A stretch of DNA of 64,000 nucleotides from CALDTK01 sp965215215 (GCA_965215215.1 OZ244043.1:2852001-2916000), one strand, 5' to 3'. Positions 7,727 through 16,754 are shown, counted from the stretch's first letter. Numbers and translations are program-made. The notes: a model not told the origin generated them from the letters alone.

Positions 7727-8776
7727 ATGATGAAGAAAGTTACCCTTTTCTGCGCCCTGGCGCTCTGTACGCTTGGCGGCGTGGTAGCCCAGGATATTCA
7801 CTTCTCGCAGTTTTACATGAGTCCGCTCAACCTCAACCCGGCGCTCACCGGGGTGATGAATTGCAACGTGCGGCTCACGGCCAACTACCGCAACCAGTGG
7901 GCGAGCATCGTGCGCTCCGGGGTGTACAACACGTTCTCCGCGAGTTACGACCAACGCTTTACGGCGGGTCGGTACGACTACTTCGGACTCGGCGCGACCG
8001 CCTGGGGCGATCAGGCGGGGTCGGCGAACTTCGGCACGAAGACCTTTAAGGTTTCGGGTAGCTACGCGAAGCGTTTGGCCGGCTCCCGCAGTACGTCTCA
8101 CTACCTGTCGTTCGGGCTCGAAGGGGGGATCGCGCAACGCTCTCTCGATTTCTTGGAGCTGCGCTGGGGCAACCAGTACGACGGCGAGGGCGGCTTCGAT
8201 CCGACCATCGACCCGCTCGAACCCGGCTTCGACAATACCAGCTTCCTGTTCGCCGACGCGGCGGCTGGCCTACTCTGGTTCTCCAACTTCGGCAAGGGGG
8301 CTAACCTCTACGCCGGTGCCTCCTACCACCACCTCAACCGCGCCAATCAGTCGTTTAGTTCGGGGGGGACCGACCTCATTTATAGCCGCTTCACGCTGCA
8401 CGCGGGCGGTGAGCTCCCGTTGACGAACAACGTCGCCATCGTACCCGGGGTGATCACGATGCTCCAGGGGCCCTCCGTGGAGGTGAATTCGGGGGCGAGT
8501 GTGAAGTTCATGTTCGGCAACAACCGCTTCAACCAACAGGCCTTTCACCTCGGGGTGTGGACGCGGATCGGTAACCGGGTCAACGAAGGTCCGGTCGCGG
8601 ACGCCGTAATCTTACAGACGCGGTTCGACTACAACGAGTACACGATCGGCTTCAGCTACGACGTCAACGTGTCCGAGCTCAGGGCCGGTTCGAACGGCCA
8701 GGGTGGCTTCGAGCTGGCGCTACAGTACAAGTTTTGCGGACGCGAAAGTCGCGGCGTTTACTGCCCGAACTTCTAG
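7727..8776 (+). CDS. PorP/SprF family type IX secretion outer membrane protein
   Basis: The 349-residue product starts at the first of two adjacent ATGs, has a signal peptide ending near GGVVAQ, and opens with the family hallmark QDIHFSQFYMSPLNLNPALTG. The rest is strand-rich with alternating aromatic residues, as expected of a beta-barrel, and ends with a terminal aromatic (CPNF). PorP/SprF proteins sit in the outer membrane and help anchor or export T9SS cargo, especially type B (gliding-type) substrates. One type B cargo gene lies in this window (32664-34757) but not adjacent. The gene stands alone, with a good -7-like TAACTTTG 42 bp upstream of the start. Confidence 0.93.
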   Translation: MMKKVTLFCALALCTLGGVVAQDIHFSQFYMSPLNLNPALTGVMNCNVRLTANYRNQWASIVRSGVYNTFSASYDQRFTAGRYDYFGLGATAWGDQAGSANFGTKTFKVSGSYAKRLAGSRSTSHYLSFGLEGGIAQRSLDFLELRWGNQYDGEGGFDPTIDPLEPGFDNTSFLFADAAAGLLWFSNFGKGANLYAGASYHHLNRANQSFSSGGTDLIYSRFTLHAGGELPLTNNVAIVPGVITMLQGPSVEVNSGASVKFMFGNNRFNQQAFHLGVWTRIGNRVNEGPVADAVILQTRFDYNEYTIGFSYDVNVSELRAGSNGQGGFELALQYKFCGRESRGVYCPNF

Positions 8777-8847
8777 GCGCGTAAAGTGGTGCGTGCGGTA
8801 ACCCTTAGCGCCGCATTCCGTACACAGTGGTCAAGCACCACACTACC

Positions 8848-9315
8848 ATGTTCGGAGGAAAGCAAAGCAGCCCCAAACCACAGACCAGCAGCTCCAACCG
8901 CCCTAGCGCAGCCCCGGCCGCGGGGGCTTCCGGACTCAACAGCCTGGTGAAGGGGACCCACATCGAGGGTAAGATCAAGGCGGCGAGCGACATCCGTATC
9001 GAAGGGGAGCTCACCGGCGACCTCGACTGCCAGGCGAAGGTGATCATCGGCCCGAGCGGCACGGTGCAGGGTACGGTGACCTGCCGCACCGCCATGATCG
9101 AAGGGCACTTCGACGGCAACCTACACGTGAGCGACCTGCTCGAGGTGCGCGACAACGCCAAAGTGGAGGGTGAGATCCATTACGGACAGATCAAGATAGA
9201 CGCGGGTGCTATCTTGCTCGGGAACATGAAGATGATGACCAAGAACAACGGTGCACCTTCGAAGTCTGTCGGTGGGCAGGCCGCCCCCCAACCCGTGAAA
9301 GCCAAGGTTGCCTAA
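8848..9315 (+). CDS. Bactofilin (polymer-forming cytoskeletal protein)
   Basis: The 155-residue product (ATG at 8848; a GTG at 8827 would add seven residues) has a disordered Ser/Pro/Ala-rich head, a compact beta-helix core beginning NSLVKGTHIEGKIKAASDIRIEGELTGDLDCQ, and a Lys/Pro-rich tail. Bactofilins polymerise without nucleotide into membrane-associated filaments that position cell-wall or envelope machinery. The regular six-residue spacing of the core (I.G....G.I...) is visible over about 100 residues. It is followed by an overlapping atpZ-like gene, a neighbourhood common in Bacteroidota. Confidence 0.93.
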   Translation: MFGGKQSSPKPQTSSSNRPSAAPAAGASGLNSLVKGTHIEGKIKAASDIRIEGELTGDLDCQAKVIIGPSGTVQGTVTCRTAMIEGHFDGNLHVSDLLEVRDNAKVEGEIHYGQIKIDAGAILLGNMKMMTKNNGAPSKSVGGQAAPQPVKAKVA

Positions 9316-9547
9316 ACCGAACCACAAACCCGACGACCGGGACGAGTCTGCCCGGGGGGCCGCGCGCGATTACGCGCGCTACTCGGGCATCGCCGTGCAG
9401 ATGATCGCGATCCTGTTGCTCGGTGCCTACCTCGGCACCTGGCTCGATGAGCGTTTCGCCACTCCCACCCCCTACTACACGATAGGCGGTACGCTGCTGG
9501 CCATCGCGCTGGCGCTTTACGTTCCACTCAAGGGGCTGTTGAAGTAG
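9308..9547 (+). CDS. AtpZ/AtpI family ATP synthase-associated protein
   Basis: A 79-residue membrane protein with a charged N-terminal part (about 25 residues, many Asp/Arg/Lys) and two hydrophobic helices, IAVQMIAILLLGAYLGTWLDE and YTIGGTLLAIALALYVPLKG, separated by a short turn. This is the AtpZ pattern; such proteins assist F0F1 ATP synthase or its ion supply. The TTG start overlaps the end of the bactofilin gene by 8 bp, implying coupled translation. Normally atpB and the rest of the F0F1 operon follow, but here only one small membrane protein and a biotinyl-domain gene do. Confidence 0.85.
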   Translation: MPKPNHKPDDRDESARGAARDYARYSGIAVQMIAILLLGAYLGTWLDERFATPTPYYTIGGTLLAIALALYVPLKGLLK

Positions 9548-9567
9548 GTCGGCGTCCGGCTGTGGAC

Positions 9568-9575
9568 TAGCTTGG
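9568..9575 (+). promoter_or_regulatory. Putative -7 element for the gene at 9583
   Basis: TAGCTTGG differs from TAnnTTTG at one position and ends 7 nt before the ATG of the small membrane protein. Confidence 0.35.
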
Positions 9576-9582
9576 GCCCCGG

Positions 9583-9984
9583 ATGACCACGCGCGATTTT
9601 TACGGTGGACTCGCACTCACGACGGTCGGCTTGGCGCTCGCGCTGGCGGCCCTCGCTGCATTGGTGACCCCCGTGCGGACCCAACTCGGCTTCGGCTCGG
9701 CGTCGGCGGGGCTGTACGCGCTGCTGTGCGTGGCTATCTACTACACGGCCAGTCCGGTGGCACACTCGGCGAAGCGCGTACGCCTCGCCCAGTACGTGAT
9801 GCTACTCACTTGCGTGAAGATGGTCTTGAGCATCGGTTTCGTGTTGCTCTATTACTACCTTTGGCGCCCCAGCGGCACTAGCTTTCTGTATCCCTTCTTC
9901 GCCGCTTACCTCGCCTACACCATTTACGAAACCTACGTACTGCTGCGCCTCAACCGCGTGGGCGTACAAAGCCTGAGCACATGA
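9583..9984 (+). CDS. Small four-helix membrane protein (AtpI-like position)
   Basis: The 133-residue product has four predicted membrane segments (about residues 10-28, 42-58, 70-90 and 100-118) and few charged residues outside the loops. It sits between atpZ-like and biotinyl-domain genes, the slot that in many Bacteroidota holds a poorly conserved AtpI-like protein ahead of atpB. It has no catalytic motif. A -7-like TAGCTTGG lies 7 nt before the ATG. Its last four bases overlap the start of the next gene (ATGA). The function is unknown; a role linked to ATP synthase assembly is inferred from position only. Confidence 0.72.
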   Translation: MTTRDFYGGLALTTVGLALALAALAALVTPVRTQLGFGSASAGLYALLCVAIYYTASPVAHSAKRVRLAQYVMLLTCVKMVLSIGFVLLYYYLWRPSGTSFLYPFFAAYLAYTIYETYVLLRLNRVGVQSLST

Positions 9985-10469
9985 ATACGGACCGTACCTG
10001 GCAGGTACGCGTCGACGGCGCCGCCGCCGTCGATGTAAGCGATCGAGAGCCAGATTTACGTAGGCTCCCCGACGGCTCCTACCACCTGATCACCGCCGCG
10101 GGTCGCAGTATCCCCCTCGAGGTGCTCGAACTCGACGAGCGCGCTAAGCGACTCGTACTGCGCGTTGACGGACAGCGCCACGAAGTGAGTCTGCTTTCGC
10201 CGCTCGATCAGCTCATCGCTCGGCTCGGGCTGGAAGCGAATCCCAAACCCGTACTCACCGAGCTCCGCGCGCCGATGCCCGGGCTCGTGCTCCGGGTGGA
10301 GGTGGAGGCCGGTCGGCCGGTGGAGGCCGGCGATACCCTCCTCGTACTCGAAGCGATGAAGATGGAAAACGCCATCAAGGCACCGGTCGCCGCGGTGGTG
10401 AGCGGCATCGACGTGGCGCAGGGGCAGGCCGTGGACAAGGGCGCGCTACTGGTGCGCTTCGAGTACTAG
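9981..10469 (+). CDS. Biotinyl/lipoyl attachment domain protein (BCCP-like)
   Basis: The 162-residue product ends in a complete biotinyl domain: APMPGLVLRVEVEAGRPVEAGDTLLVLEAMKMENAI, with the biotin-accepting Lys in EAMKMEN. The first 90 residues form a strand-rich region typical of stand-alone biotin carboxyl carrier subunits of acyl-CoA carboxylases in Bacteroidota. No carboxylase or carboxyltransferase subunit is nearby, so its partner is encoded elsewhere. Its start overlaps the preceding membrane gene by 4 bp, and its TAG shares a CTAG with the stop of the convergent PBP1A gene. Confidence 0.88.
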   Translation: MNTDRTWQVRVDGAAAVDVSDREPDLRRLPDGSYHLITAAGRSIPLEVLELDERAKRLVLRVDGQRHEVSLLSPLDQLIARLGLEANPKPVLTELRAPMPGLVLRVEVEAGRPVEAGDTLLVLEAMKMENAIKAPVAAVVSGIDVAQGQAVDKGALLVRFEY

Positions 10470-13171
10470 AACTCCGTAGTATCTACCGGCGCGGTATCTT
10501 CACCGGCCGGGAGGCTGAATTCGTCGCCGAACGAGTCGTCGCCCAAGCCGCCGCTACCGAAAGCATCTTGGTCTCCGAAGCCACCGACGGGGAAGCCCGC
10601 ATCGTTATCCTCGGTCGAGTCGGGAGCTATTCCACTCGGGCCTGCGTAAATACCCTCGCTATCCTCACAGGAGAAGTCGAGGCCTTTGGCCGCGGCTGGT
10701 GCGACGAACTGAGCCCCCTTCACAAATTCTACGTCCTCGGCCTTGGCTTCGAGCTTCTTGAGCAAGGTCGAGAAGAACGGCCGGGCCATGTACCCCCCCT
10801 GACCGTAGCGCAGGTTGGTGAAGCGGATGTAGCGCTCGTCGCCACCTACCCAAGTTCCGACCACCAAGTTGGGGGTAACCCCCATAAACCAGCCGTCGAC
10901 GTAGTCGTTGGTGGTTCCCGTTTTGCCGCCGTAGGCGGTTTCGACGCCCTGGAATCCACGGGCACCGGCCGCCGCGTACTGGAGCATCCGGAGCATGGTG
11001 TAGTTGCTGACCGCGTCGAGCGCCGAGCGCTCCTCGGGCATCGCCTGGTAGAGGGTGCGACCGTTTTTGTCCTCGATGCGCTGGACGATGATCGGCTTGA
11101 CGTAGGTACCGTTGTTGGCGAAGGTGGTGTAGGCGCCGCTCATCTCCTCCACGCTGAGGTCGGTCGCGCCGAGCGCGATGCTCGGGCTCTGCGGTACGAC
11201 GAGGCGGCCGCTGGAGTAGCGCGCGCTGGAGTCGATGCCCATGTTATTGACCAGGCCACGCACCGGCTCGGTGTCGCCGAGCTGCTTCATGAGGTAAACG
11301 GACACCGTGTTTTTGGACTTGCGCAGCGCGTTCATCAACGTGAGGTACTCCCCGGTGAACTCGCCGTTGGCGTTGTTCGGGGCCCAATCTTTTTGAAGGT
11401 GGAAGCCGCCTTCACCCACGCGGATGGTTTGGGGGAGGTCCGCGACACGGTAGCACGGACTGATCCCCTGCTGGGCGATAGCCGTTGCGTAAATGAACGG
11501 CTTAAACGTCGATCCTACCTGGCGCCGCGACTGCACGTGGTCGAAGGGGAACCACCTGTAGTTGACGCCGCCGATCCAAGATTTAACGAATCCGGTCGTC
11601 GGATCGACGGCCATAGACCCGATCTGCAGGAAGGAGCGGTGGTACTTGATCGAGTCGAGCGGACTCATGACCGTGTCGAGCTGTTGGGCTTCATTGTAGC
11701 CGAACACCGTCATCGCGACGGGCTCATCGAACTCGGCCTTCAGTCGGCGATCCATGTCGAGTCGCGCGTTTTTTACCTGCGTCCAGAGTTTGGCATCTCC
11801 GAGTAGCCCGCGGTAGCGCCCCTCCAGGGTTTCCCCGATGGAGTTGCTGCGCTTGAGCGCGCGGATGGTCTTGCCCCCTTTCTCCTCGGCCGCCACGCGG
11901 TCGATGTCCCGGTCGCTGATGTCCCAGCCGTCGAAGGTTTCGCCCACTTGCTGCAGTACAGGACCCATGACGCGCTTGCGCAAACTTTCGTACCGGCTGG
12001 TACTCCGGATGAAGCTCACGAGCCGTCGCTTGCGGTAGTCTAGCTCCTGCTCCGTCGTTTTCTGCTCCTCGCCTTCGTACTCCACGTAGGTCCAAGGGTC
12101 CTTATCCGCCCACTGCTCGCGGTAGGTGGCCTGCAGCTGGCTCATGTGCTCCCAGGCGGCCTCCTCGGCGAGCTCCTGGATCCGCGGGTCGATCGTCGTG
12201 AAAACCCGTAAGCCGTCCCGGTTCACGTCGTACGGCTCGCCGTCCACTTTGGCTCGGGTAGGATCGGCGAGAATGCGCCGGATCTCCTTCCGGAGCTCCA
12301 TCCGGAAGTACGGGGCGAGTCCGTCGACGTGACTCTGGCGCTGCATCTTGACCTCGAGAGGAGCCTGGCGCAGCGAGTCGTAAAGACCGGCGTCGAGGCG
12401 GCCGGCGCGTACCATCTGCTTGAGCACGACCTCGCGGCGGCGCCGCGCGTTCTCGGGGTTGCGGTAGGGGTTGTAGTACGTCGGGCTCTTGAGCATGCCT
12501 ATGAACATGGCCGACTCGTTGATCGACAACTCCGACTGGGGCTTACTGAAGTAGATCTCCGAGGCCGCCTCGATGCCGTAGGCGTTGTAGTTGAACTCGA
12601 ACTTGTTGAGGTACATCGCGAGGATCTCCTCCTTGGTGTAGTTGCGCTCGAGGCGCGTGGCGATGATCCACTCCTTGGTCTTCTGCGCCACCCGTTCCAC
12701 GAAGGAGCTAGACGCAACCCCCGTGAACATTTGCTTGGCCAACTGCTGCGTGATCGTGGAGGCCCCGCCGTCTTTCCCGAAGCGACCGACGGCCCGCGCC
12801 AGGCCCCACCAGTCGATGCCCGCGTGCTTGTAGTAGCGGATATCCTCGGTGCTGAGCAGCGCGTCCACGAGGTAGGGGTTGAGGTCGGCGTAATTTACCG
12901 CCACCCGGTTTTCGACGTAGTAGCGCCCCAGCGTAGACCCGTCGGCCGCGTACACCTCGCTCGCCAGCTCCGACTTGGGATCTTCCAACTCCCTGAGCGA
13001 GGGCAGGTTGGTCAGGCTGAGGCCATAGAAAAAGACGATAGCGCCGACCACGAGTACGGCGAAGGTGACCCAGAGGGCAATCGCCCAACGGCGGTAAGCA
13101 CGCTTGGTGCTGGCGGATGGAGTAGGCAAAGGAATAGCGCTTTTGCGGCCGGATGGTGAAGCTACCACCAC
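10466..13171 (-). CDS. mrcA: Penicillin-binding protein 1A (transglycosylase/transpeptidase)
   Basis: A 901-residue class A PBP that polymerises and cross-links peptidoglycan at the outer face of the inner membrane. In order: short cytoplasmic tail, one membrane helix (about 28-50), glycosyltransferase family 51 domain with the catalytic Glu in STEDIRYYKHAG and GGASTITQQLAKQMF, an insert of about 200 charged residues, then the transpeptidase domain with the catalytic Ser in GSTFKPF, SKNT and KTGTTND. The tail after about residue 850 is acidic and Gly/Asp-rich, possibly disordered. The start is uncertain: the GTG at 13171 falls inside a -7-like TACCTTCG, so the GTG at 13168 or a later start may be real. 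It converges on the biotinyl-domain gene with shared CTAG stops. Confidence 0.94.
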   Translation of the reverse strand: MVVASPSGRKSAIPLPTPSASTKRAYRRWAIALWVTFAVLVVGAIVFFYGLSLTNLPSLRELEDPKSELASEVYAADGSTLGRYYVENRVAVNYADLNPYLVDALLSTEDIRYYKHAGIDWWGLARAVGRFGKDGGASTITQQLAKQMFTGVASSSFVERVAQKTKEWIIATRLERNYTKEEILAMYLNKFEFNYNAYGIEAASEIYFSKPQSELSINESAMFIGMLKSPTYYNPYRNPENARRRREVVLKQMVRAGRLDAGLYDSLRQAPLEVKMQRQSHVDGLAPYFRMELRKEIRRILADPTRAKVDGEPYDVNRDGLRVFTTIDPRIQELAEEAAWEHMSQLQATYREQWADKDPWTYVEYEGEEQKTTEQELDYRKRRLVSFIRSTSRYESLRKRVMGPVLQQVGETFDGWDISDRDIDRVAAEEKGGKTIRALKRSNSIGETLEGRYRGLLGDAKLWTQVKNARLDMDRRLKAEFDEPVAMTVFGYNEAQQLDTVMSPLDSIKYHRSFLQIGSMAVDPTTGFVKSWIGGVNYRWFPFDHVQSRRQVGSTFKPFIYATAIAQQGISPCYRVADLPQTIRVGEGGFHLQKDWAPNNANGEFTGEYLTLMNALRKSKNTVSVYLMKQLGDTEPVRGLVNNMGIDSSARYSSGRLVVPQSPSIALGATDLSVEEMSGAYTTFANNGTYVKPIIVQRIEDKNGRTLYQAMPEERSALDAVSNYTMLRMLQYAAAGARGFQGVETAYGGKTGTTNDYVDGWFMGVTPNLVVGTWVGGDERYIRFTNLRYGQGGYMARPFFSTLLKKLEAKAEDVEFVKGAQFVAPAAAKGLDFSCEDSEGIYAGPSGIAPDSTEDNDAGFPVGGFGDQDAFGSGGLGDDSFGDEFSLPAGEDTAPVDTTEF

Positions 13172-13257
13172 GAAGGTACGGAGCGCTAACGCCCCGGGTT
13201 CCGATCACATTGGCCGCCGAACCATTTGGCGTGTATCAGGTAGTGTTATCATTGCCC

Positions 13258-13271
13258 GCTTTCGCGAAAAC
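13258..13271 (-). repeat. Dispersed 14-mer GTTTTNGCGNAAGC
   Basis: Perfect copy in non-coding sequence, 13 nt before the membrane protein gene at 13285. Confidence 0.85.
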
Positions 13272-13284
13272 TCATCGCACGTCC

Positions 13285-13752
13285 ATGAACGTTTACAACA
13301 TTCTCCAGCACCTGCATTCCATCAACCGTTGGTTGGTATTGATCTTTTTGGTGTGGGCAATCGTATCCGCCGTGCAGGCGCGCAAGGGTGGGGGGGCTAC
13401 GCACCTGCCGAAGGGCGCTCTCCCGGCCTTTATCACGACGCATATCCAGCTGCTGCTCGGCCTCATCCTCTACGGCGCTGCACTGGCCGACTTGCCGAAC
13501 GTGGGGAGCCCGTACGTGGTTATGGACAAAGAGGCCTGGGCCGATCCGTTGTACAAGTTTTACTCCGTCACGCACTTCAGCTGGATGCTGCCCGCCATCG
13601 TCATCGTTACCGTGGGCTACATCGTGGCCAAGCGCCGCCTCACCGACCAGAGTGCCGCCAACTGGATTCTATCCAGCTATGCACTCGGGTTACTGCTGAT
13701 CTTGATCGGCATCCCCTGGCCGTGGCGGGCTATCGGGGGAGGCTGGTTTTAG
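13285..13752 (+). CDS. Conserved four-helix membrane protein
   Basis: From the ATG at 13285 the product has 155 residues with four hydrophobic segments and His residues near helix ends (LQHLHSINRW, TTHIQLLLG, SVTHFSWMLP). The His placement resembles small cytochrome b-like membrane proteins of Bacteroidota, which are common but uncharacterised. Whether haem is bound is not known. The frame stays open upstream through one of the 14-bp dispersed motifs (13258-13271), but that part has no membrane-protein character. The 3' end overlaps the end of convergent aroB by 23 bp. Confidence 0.72.
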   Translation: MNVYNILQHLHSINRWLVLIFLVWAIVSAVQARKGGGATHLPKGALPAFITTHIQLLLGLILYGAALADLPNVGSPYVVMDKEAWADPLYKFYSVTHFSWMLPAIVIVTVGYIVAKRRLTDQSAANWILSSYALGLLLILIGIPWPWRAIGGGWF

Positions 13753-14809
13753 CGTAGCGCGCGAGGGCACGACCGACGGCTCGATCGTCGACGCGTACGC
13801 CCAAGCGCGGCTCACCGATCCGCCGCAGCAAGCTCATCCGGGTGGCTCCACCCCGGTTCTTCTTGTCGTTCGCCACTAAAGAGATAACGGAAGCGAGTTG
13901 GTTCGGCGCGATGCGCAGCTTCCCGTAAACGGCCAGCAGCGTCCGCTCGATGTCGAGCACTTCGGCCCCCGAGAGTCCGGTAAGCTCCTCGCTCGCGTAC
14001 GCTTCGCAAATCATGCCGGCGGCCACGGCCTCACCGTGTAGGGCCGGATTGGTGCCCGTGAGCAACACGCTCTCGATGGCGTGACCGACGCTGTGTCCGA
14101 AGTTGAGGGACTCACGCACGCCGCGCTCCTCCGGATCGGCCCGTACCACGTCGAGCTTGATGGCCTGCGAGCGGGCGATCAGCTCGGCCCCGTCGTCCTG
14201 CCCGAGCAGCTCCCCCCGGGTACGTTGGAGCCGGAACCAGTGCGCCGGGTCGGAGATGAGGGCGTGCTTGTACATCTCGGCCATGCCGCTGCGCACCTCG
14301 CGCGGGGGGAGCGTCCGCAGGAATTGCGGATCGGCGACAACGGCCTCCGGCATGCGGAACAAACCGACCGAGTTCTTCACGCCCCCGAAATCGACCCCGG
14401 TTTTGCCGCCGAGCGCTGCGTCTACCTGCCCGAGCACGGTGGTCGGCACGTGCACGAAGCGGATGCCGCGCTTGTAGCACCCGGCCGCGAAGCCGCCCAG
14501 GTCGGTCACGACGCCCCCCCCGAGGTTGAGTAGCAACGCGTGGCGATCGGCGCGGGCGGTCACCAGGCGTTCCCAGACCGTCGACGCGGAGGCGATGGTC
14601 TTGTCGAGTTCGCCGGCCGGAATCTGTATGACCTCCGTTTTGGCGAAAGCCGGCACCTCGCGGCGGAGGATCGGCAGGCAGGCCCCGGCCGTATTGCTAT
14701 CCACGAGGACGAACGCGGCGCTGGGCTCGAGTCGGGCGAGGAGGCCCGGGAGGTGGTCGGCCACCGGACCGACGTGCACGGGGTGGGGCAGGGGAGGAGT
14801 GGGCGTCAC
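13730..14809 (-). CDS. aroB: 3-dehydroquinate synthase
   Basis: AroB catalyses the second step of the shikimate pathway, converting DAHP to 3-dehydroquinate with NAD and a divalent metal. The GTG at 14809 gives 359 residues, the usual length. Seen are GGGVVTDLGGFAAGCYKRGI (NAD binding), VPTTVLGQVDAALGGKTGVD, EMYKHALI, and the metal ligands in ESLNFGHSVGHAIE and LHGEAVAAGM. The start overlaps the stop of the SAM hydrolase gene by one base (TAGTG), so the two genes are probably coupled. The C-terminal 23 bp overlap the convergent membrane-protein gene. Confidence 0.95.
   Translation of the reverse strand: MTPTPPLPHPVHVGPVADHLPGLLARLEPSAAFVLVDSNTAGACLPILRREVPAFAKTEVIQIPAGELDKTIASASTVWERLVTARADRHALLLNLGGGVVTDLGGFAAGCYKRGIRFVHVPTTVLGQVDAALGGKTGVDFGGVKNSVGLFRMPEAVVADPQFLRTLPPREVRSGMAEMYKHALISDPAHWFRLQRTRGELLGQDDGAELIARSQAIKLDVVRADPEERGVRESLNFGHSVGHAIESVLLTGTNPALHGEAVAAGMICEAYASEELTGLSGAEVLDIERTLLAVYGKLRIAPNQLASVISLVANDKKNRGGATRMSLLRRIGEPRLGVRVDDRAVGRALARYAKTSLPR
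14637..14650 (+). repeat. Dispersed 14-mer GTTTTNGCGNAAGC
   Basis: Perfect copy in aroB, read there as AFAKT. Confidence 0.85.
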
Positions 14810-15570
14810 TAGGCGAATTCGAGTTGCACGAGCTGATCGCGGCTGAGGCCAAACAGCGTGGCGGCCCGACCCATATTGACGGCCAGCTCCACCCACCCGC
14901 CGCTGTTGTAGCGGGCGAGCAGCTCGCCGACCGGCGCCTCGTGGTAGTGTTCGTGGATCCCGACGATCGGGTCGGAGTTGCTGAAACGGGTGTGGATGAT
15001 GCGGCCGCGGCGCATGCGCTCGATGTCCTCGCGGTGCACGTTGAGCACCGCGTTGTCGTAGCGGTCGATGTGCACGATGGTCCCGCGGATGAAGCCCGGA
15101 CTCGTGACCGGGGTCGGGCGGATGCTACGGACGAGGTCCGTTTCCACCTCGCCGAGGTGGTGGGGGTCGAACCCGAGGGTCAATTTGGCGACCGCCCCGG
15201 CCAGGCAAGCTTTGCAGGAGCCGTCGTCCGCGGCCGCGATGCGGAAGATCTTTTCCTCGATTTGCTGAAAGAGCAGAAAAGCGAGTCCGTTGTTCGGGAG
15301 GAGGAAGGTCTGCGCCCCGCGGCGAAAACACAGGAAGGGGGTCTCCTCCTCGCCCTGGTTGTTGACCGTACAGATGTGAATGCTCCCCTGGGGGTAGTGT
15401 GGGTAGGCGTGCGAGAGGAAGTAGGCGGCCTCTACGAGGTCGTAGGGGGAGATGTGGTGGGAGATGTCCACGAGGGTGGCCGAAGGGCAGGCGCTAAGCA
15501 ACGAGCCTTTGAGCTGACCCGCGTACGGATCGCGCAAACCGTAGTCTGTTGTTAGCGTTAGTATCGGCAT
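14809..15570 (-). CDS. SAM hydrolase / chlorinase-fluorinase family protein
   Basis: The 253-residue product, from ATG at 15570, belongs to the S-adenosylmethionine hydroxide adenosyltransferase family, which splits SAM to adenosine and methionine. Hallmarks are the opening LTLTTDYGLRDPYAGQLKG, the DISHHI segment, NNGLAFLL, and the C-terminal substrate pocket around HIDRYDNAVLNV. Halogenating members are rare and carry a short insert that I do not see, so hydrolase activity is the simpler reading. It runs with aroB downstream, overlapping by one base. The physiological role of these hydrolases is unclear. Confidence 0.88.
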   Translation of the reverse strand: MPILTLTTDYGLRDPYAGQLKGSLLSACPSATLVDISHHISPYDLVEAAYFLSHAYPHYPQGSIHICTVNNQGEEETPFLCFRRGAQTFLLPNNGLAFLLFQQIEEKIFRIAAADDGSCKACLAGAVAKLTLGFDPHHLGEVETDLVRSIRPTPVTSPGFIRGTIVHIDRYDNAVLNVHREDIERMRRGRIIHTRFSNSDPIVGIHEHYHEAPVGELLARYNSGGWVELAVNMGRAATLFGLSRDQLVQLEFA

Positions 15571-15667
15571 TCGGGCTCGGGCCTTCACACGTGAGCGATG
15601 GGCGAAAGTAGCTATTCGTTACTAGGGGCTCCGGCTTTAGCTTCCCCGTCCAATTAAACCAAACCGA

Positions 15668-16732
15668 TTGAGCGATATTCAACTTCGCGTCGAGGACGTC
15701 GACCTCGTCGATTTGCTCGGAGAACGTAATTCTAAGCTGCAGGTCCTCAGCGACGCGTTTCCGGAAGTAAAGATCTCATCACGCGGCAACACGGTGCGCC
15801 TGTCCGGGGAGCGGGCCGGCACCCAGGCCGTCAAGCAACGCATCGAGACGATGCTCCGCATCCTGCGCGAGCGCAACGAGCTGCCCATGGATACCGTCAA
15901 GGAGATAGCCGCCGGCGGGCAGCCCTGGCAAACGCAGCTCTCCACGGCCGAGGCCGCCGGACCGAGCTCCAACGGGCAGGGCGCCACCATCGTGACCACC
16001 GTGAAGGGCAAGCCGATCCGGGCGCGCACGCACAACCAACTGCGGCTCGTGCAGTCGAGCGGCGTCAACGATGTCGTCTTCGCCGTCGGCCCCGCCGGTA
16101 CCGGCAAAACCTACACCGCCGTGGCCCTCGCCGTCGCCGCGCTCAAGGCAAAACAAGTCAAGCGCATCATCCTCACCCGCCCCGCGGTCGAGGCCGGGGA
16201 GTCGCTCGGCTTCCTGCCGGGCGACCTCAAGGAGAAGGTGGATCCCTACCTGCGTCCCCTCTACGACGCACTCTTCGACATGATCCCGACCAAAAAATTG
16301 GAAGATTTCATGGTGAATCGCACCATCGAAGTGGCGCCGCTCGCCTTCATGCGCGGCCGCACGCTCGACAACGCCTTCATCATCCTCGACGAGGCGCAGA
16401 ACTGCACCACGATGCAGATCAAGATGTTCCTCACGCGCCTCGGTCCGACGGCGAAGTGCATCATCACCGGCGACCTCTCGCAAATCGACCTGCCGTACGC
16501 GCAGAAGTCGGGCCTGCGCCACGCGCTCGAGATCCTCCCCGACATCGACGGCATCGACACCATCAAGCTCACCACCGAAGACGTGGTGCGGCACCGGCTG
16601 GTCAAGAAGATCATCATGCGCTACGACCACGACGACGAGCGCCGCCGCCGGGCGCGCGAGGCGGGTGGGGACAGGGACCGCGGCGATCGCCCGCGCTCCC
16701 GGGAGCGCGGGCGACGCGCCGAGGAAGAATAG
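15668..16732 (+). CDS. phoH: PhoH family ATPase
   Basis: The 354-residue product (TTG start) has a KH-like N-terminal region (about 1-65), a linker, then a P-loop ATPase with Walker A GPAGTGKT (about residues 140-147) and Walker B FIILDEAQN, plus TRPAVEAGESLGFLPGDLKEK, the family signature. It ends in a very Arg/Asp/Glu-rich tail of about 35 residues (RRRRAREAGGDRDRGDRPRS) that could bind RNA. PhoH/YbeZ proteins work with YbeY in rRNA maturation and RNA quality control; ybeY is not nearby. No ATG precedes the conserved region, so TTG is the best start. Confidence 0.92.
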   Translation: MSDIQLRVEDVDLVDLLGERNSKLQVLSDAFPEVKISSRGNTVRLSGERAGTQAVKQRIETMLRILRERNELPMDTVKEIAAGGQPWQTQLSTAEAAGPSSNGQGATIVTTVKGKPIRARTHNQLRLVQSSGVNDVVFAVGPAGTGKTYTAVALAVAALKAKQVKRIILTRPAVEAGESLGFLPGDLKEKVDPYLRPLYDALFDMIPTKKLEDFMVNRTIEVAPLAFMRGRTLDNAFIILDEAQNCTTMQIKMFLTRLGPTAKCIITGDLSQIDLPYAQKSGLRHALEILPDIDGIDTIKLTTEDVVRHRLVKKIIMRYDHDDERRRRAREAGGDRDRGDRPRSRERGRRAEEE

Positions 16733-16754
16733 CGGGAGATTCCCGCCCCGCGCC

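Noticed and set aside
14809..15570. Fluorinase or chlorinase function for the SAM hydrolase-family gene
   Set aside because: The halogenase-specific insert is not seen, and there is no halometabolite gene context.
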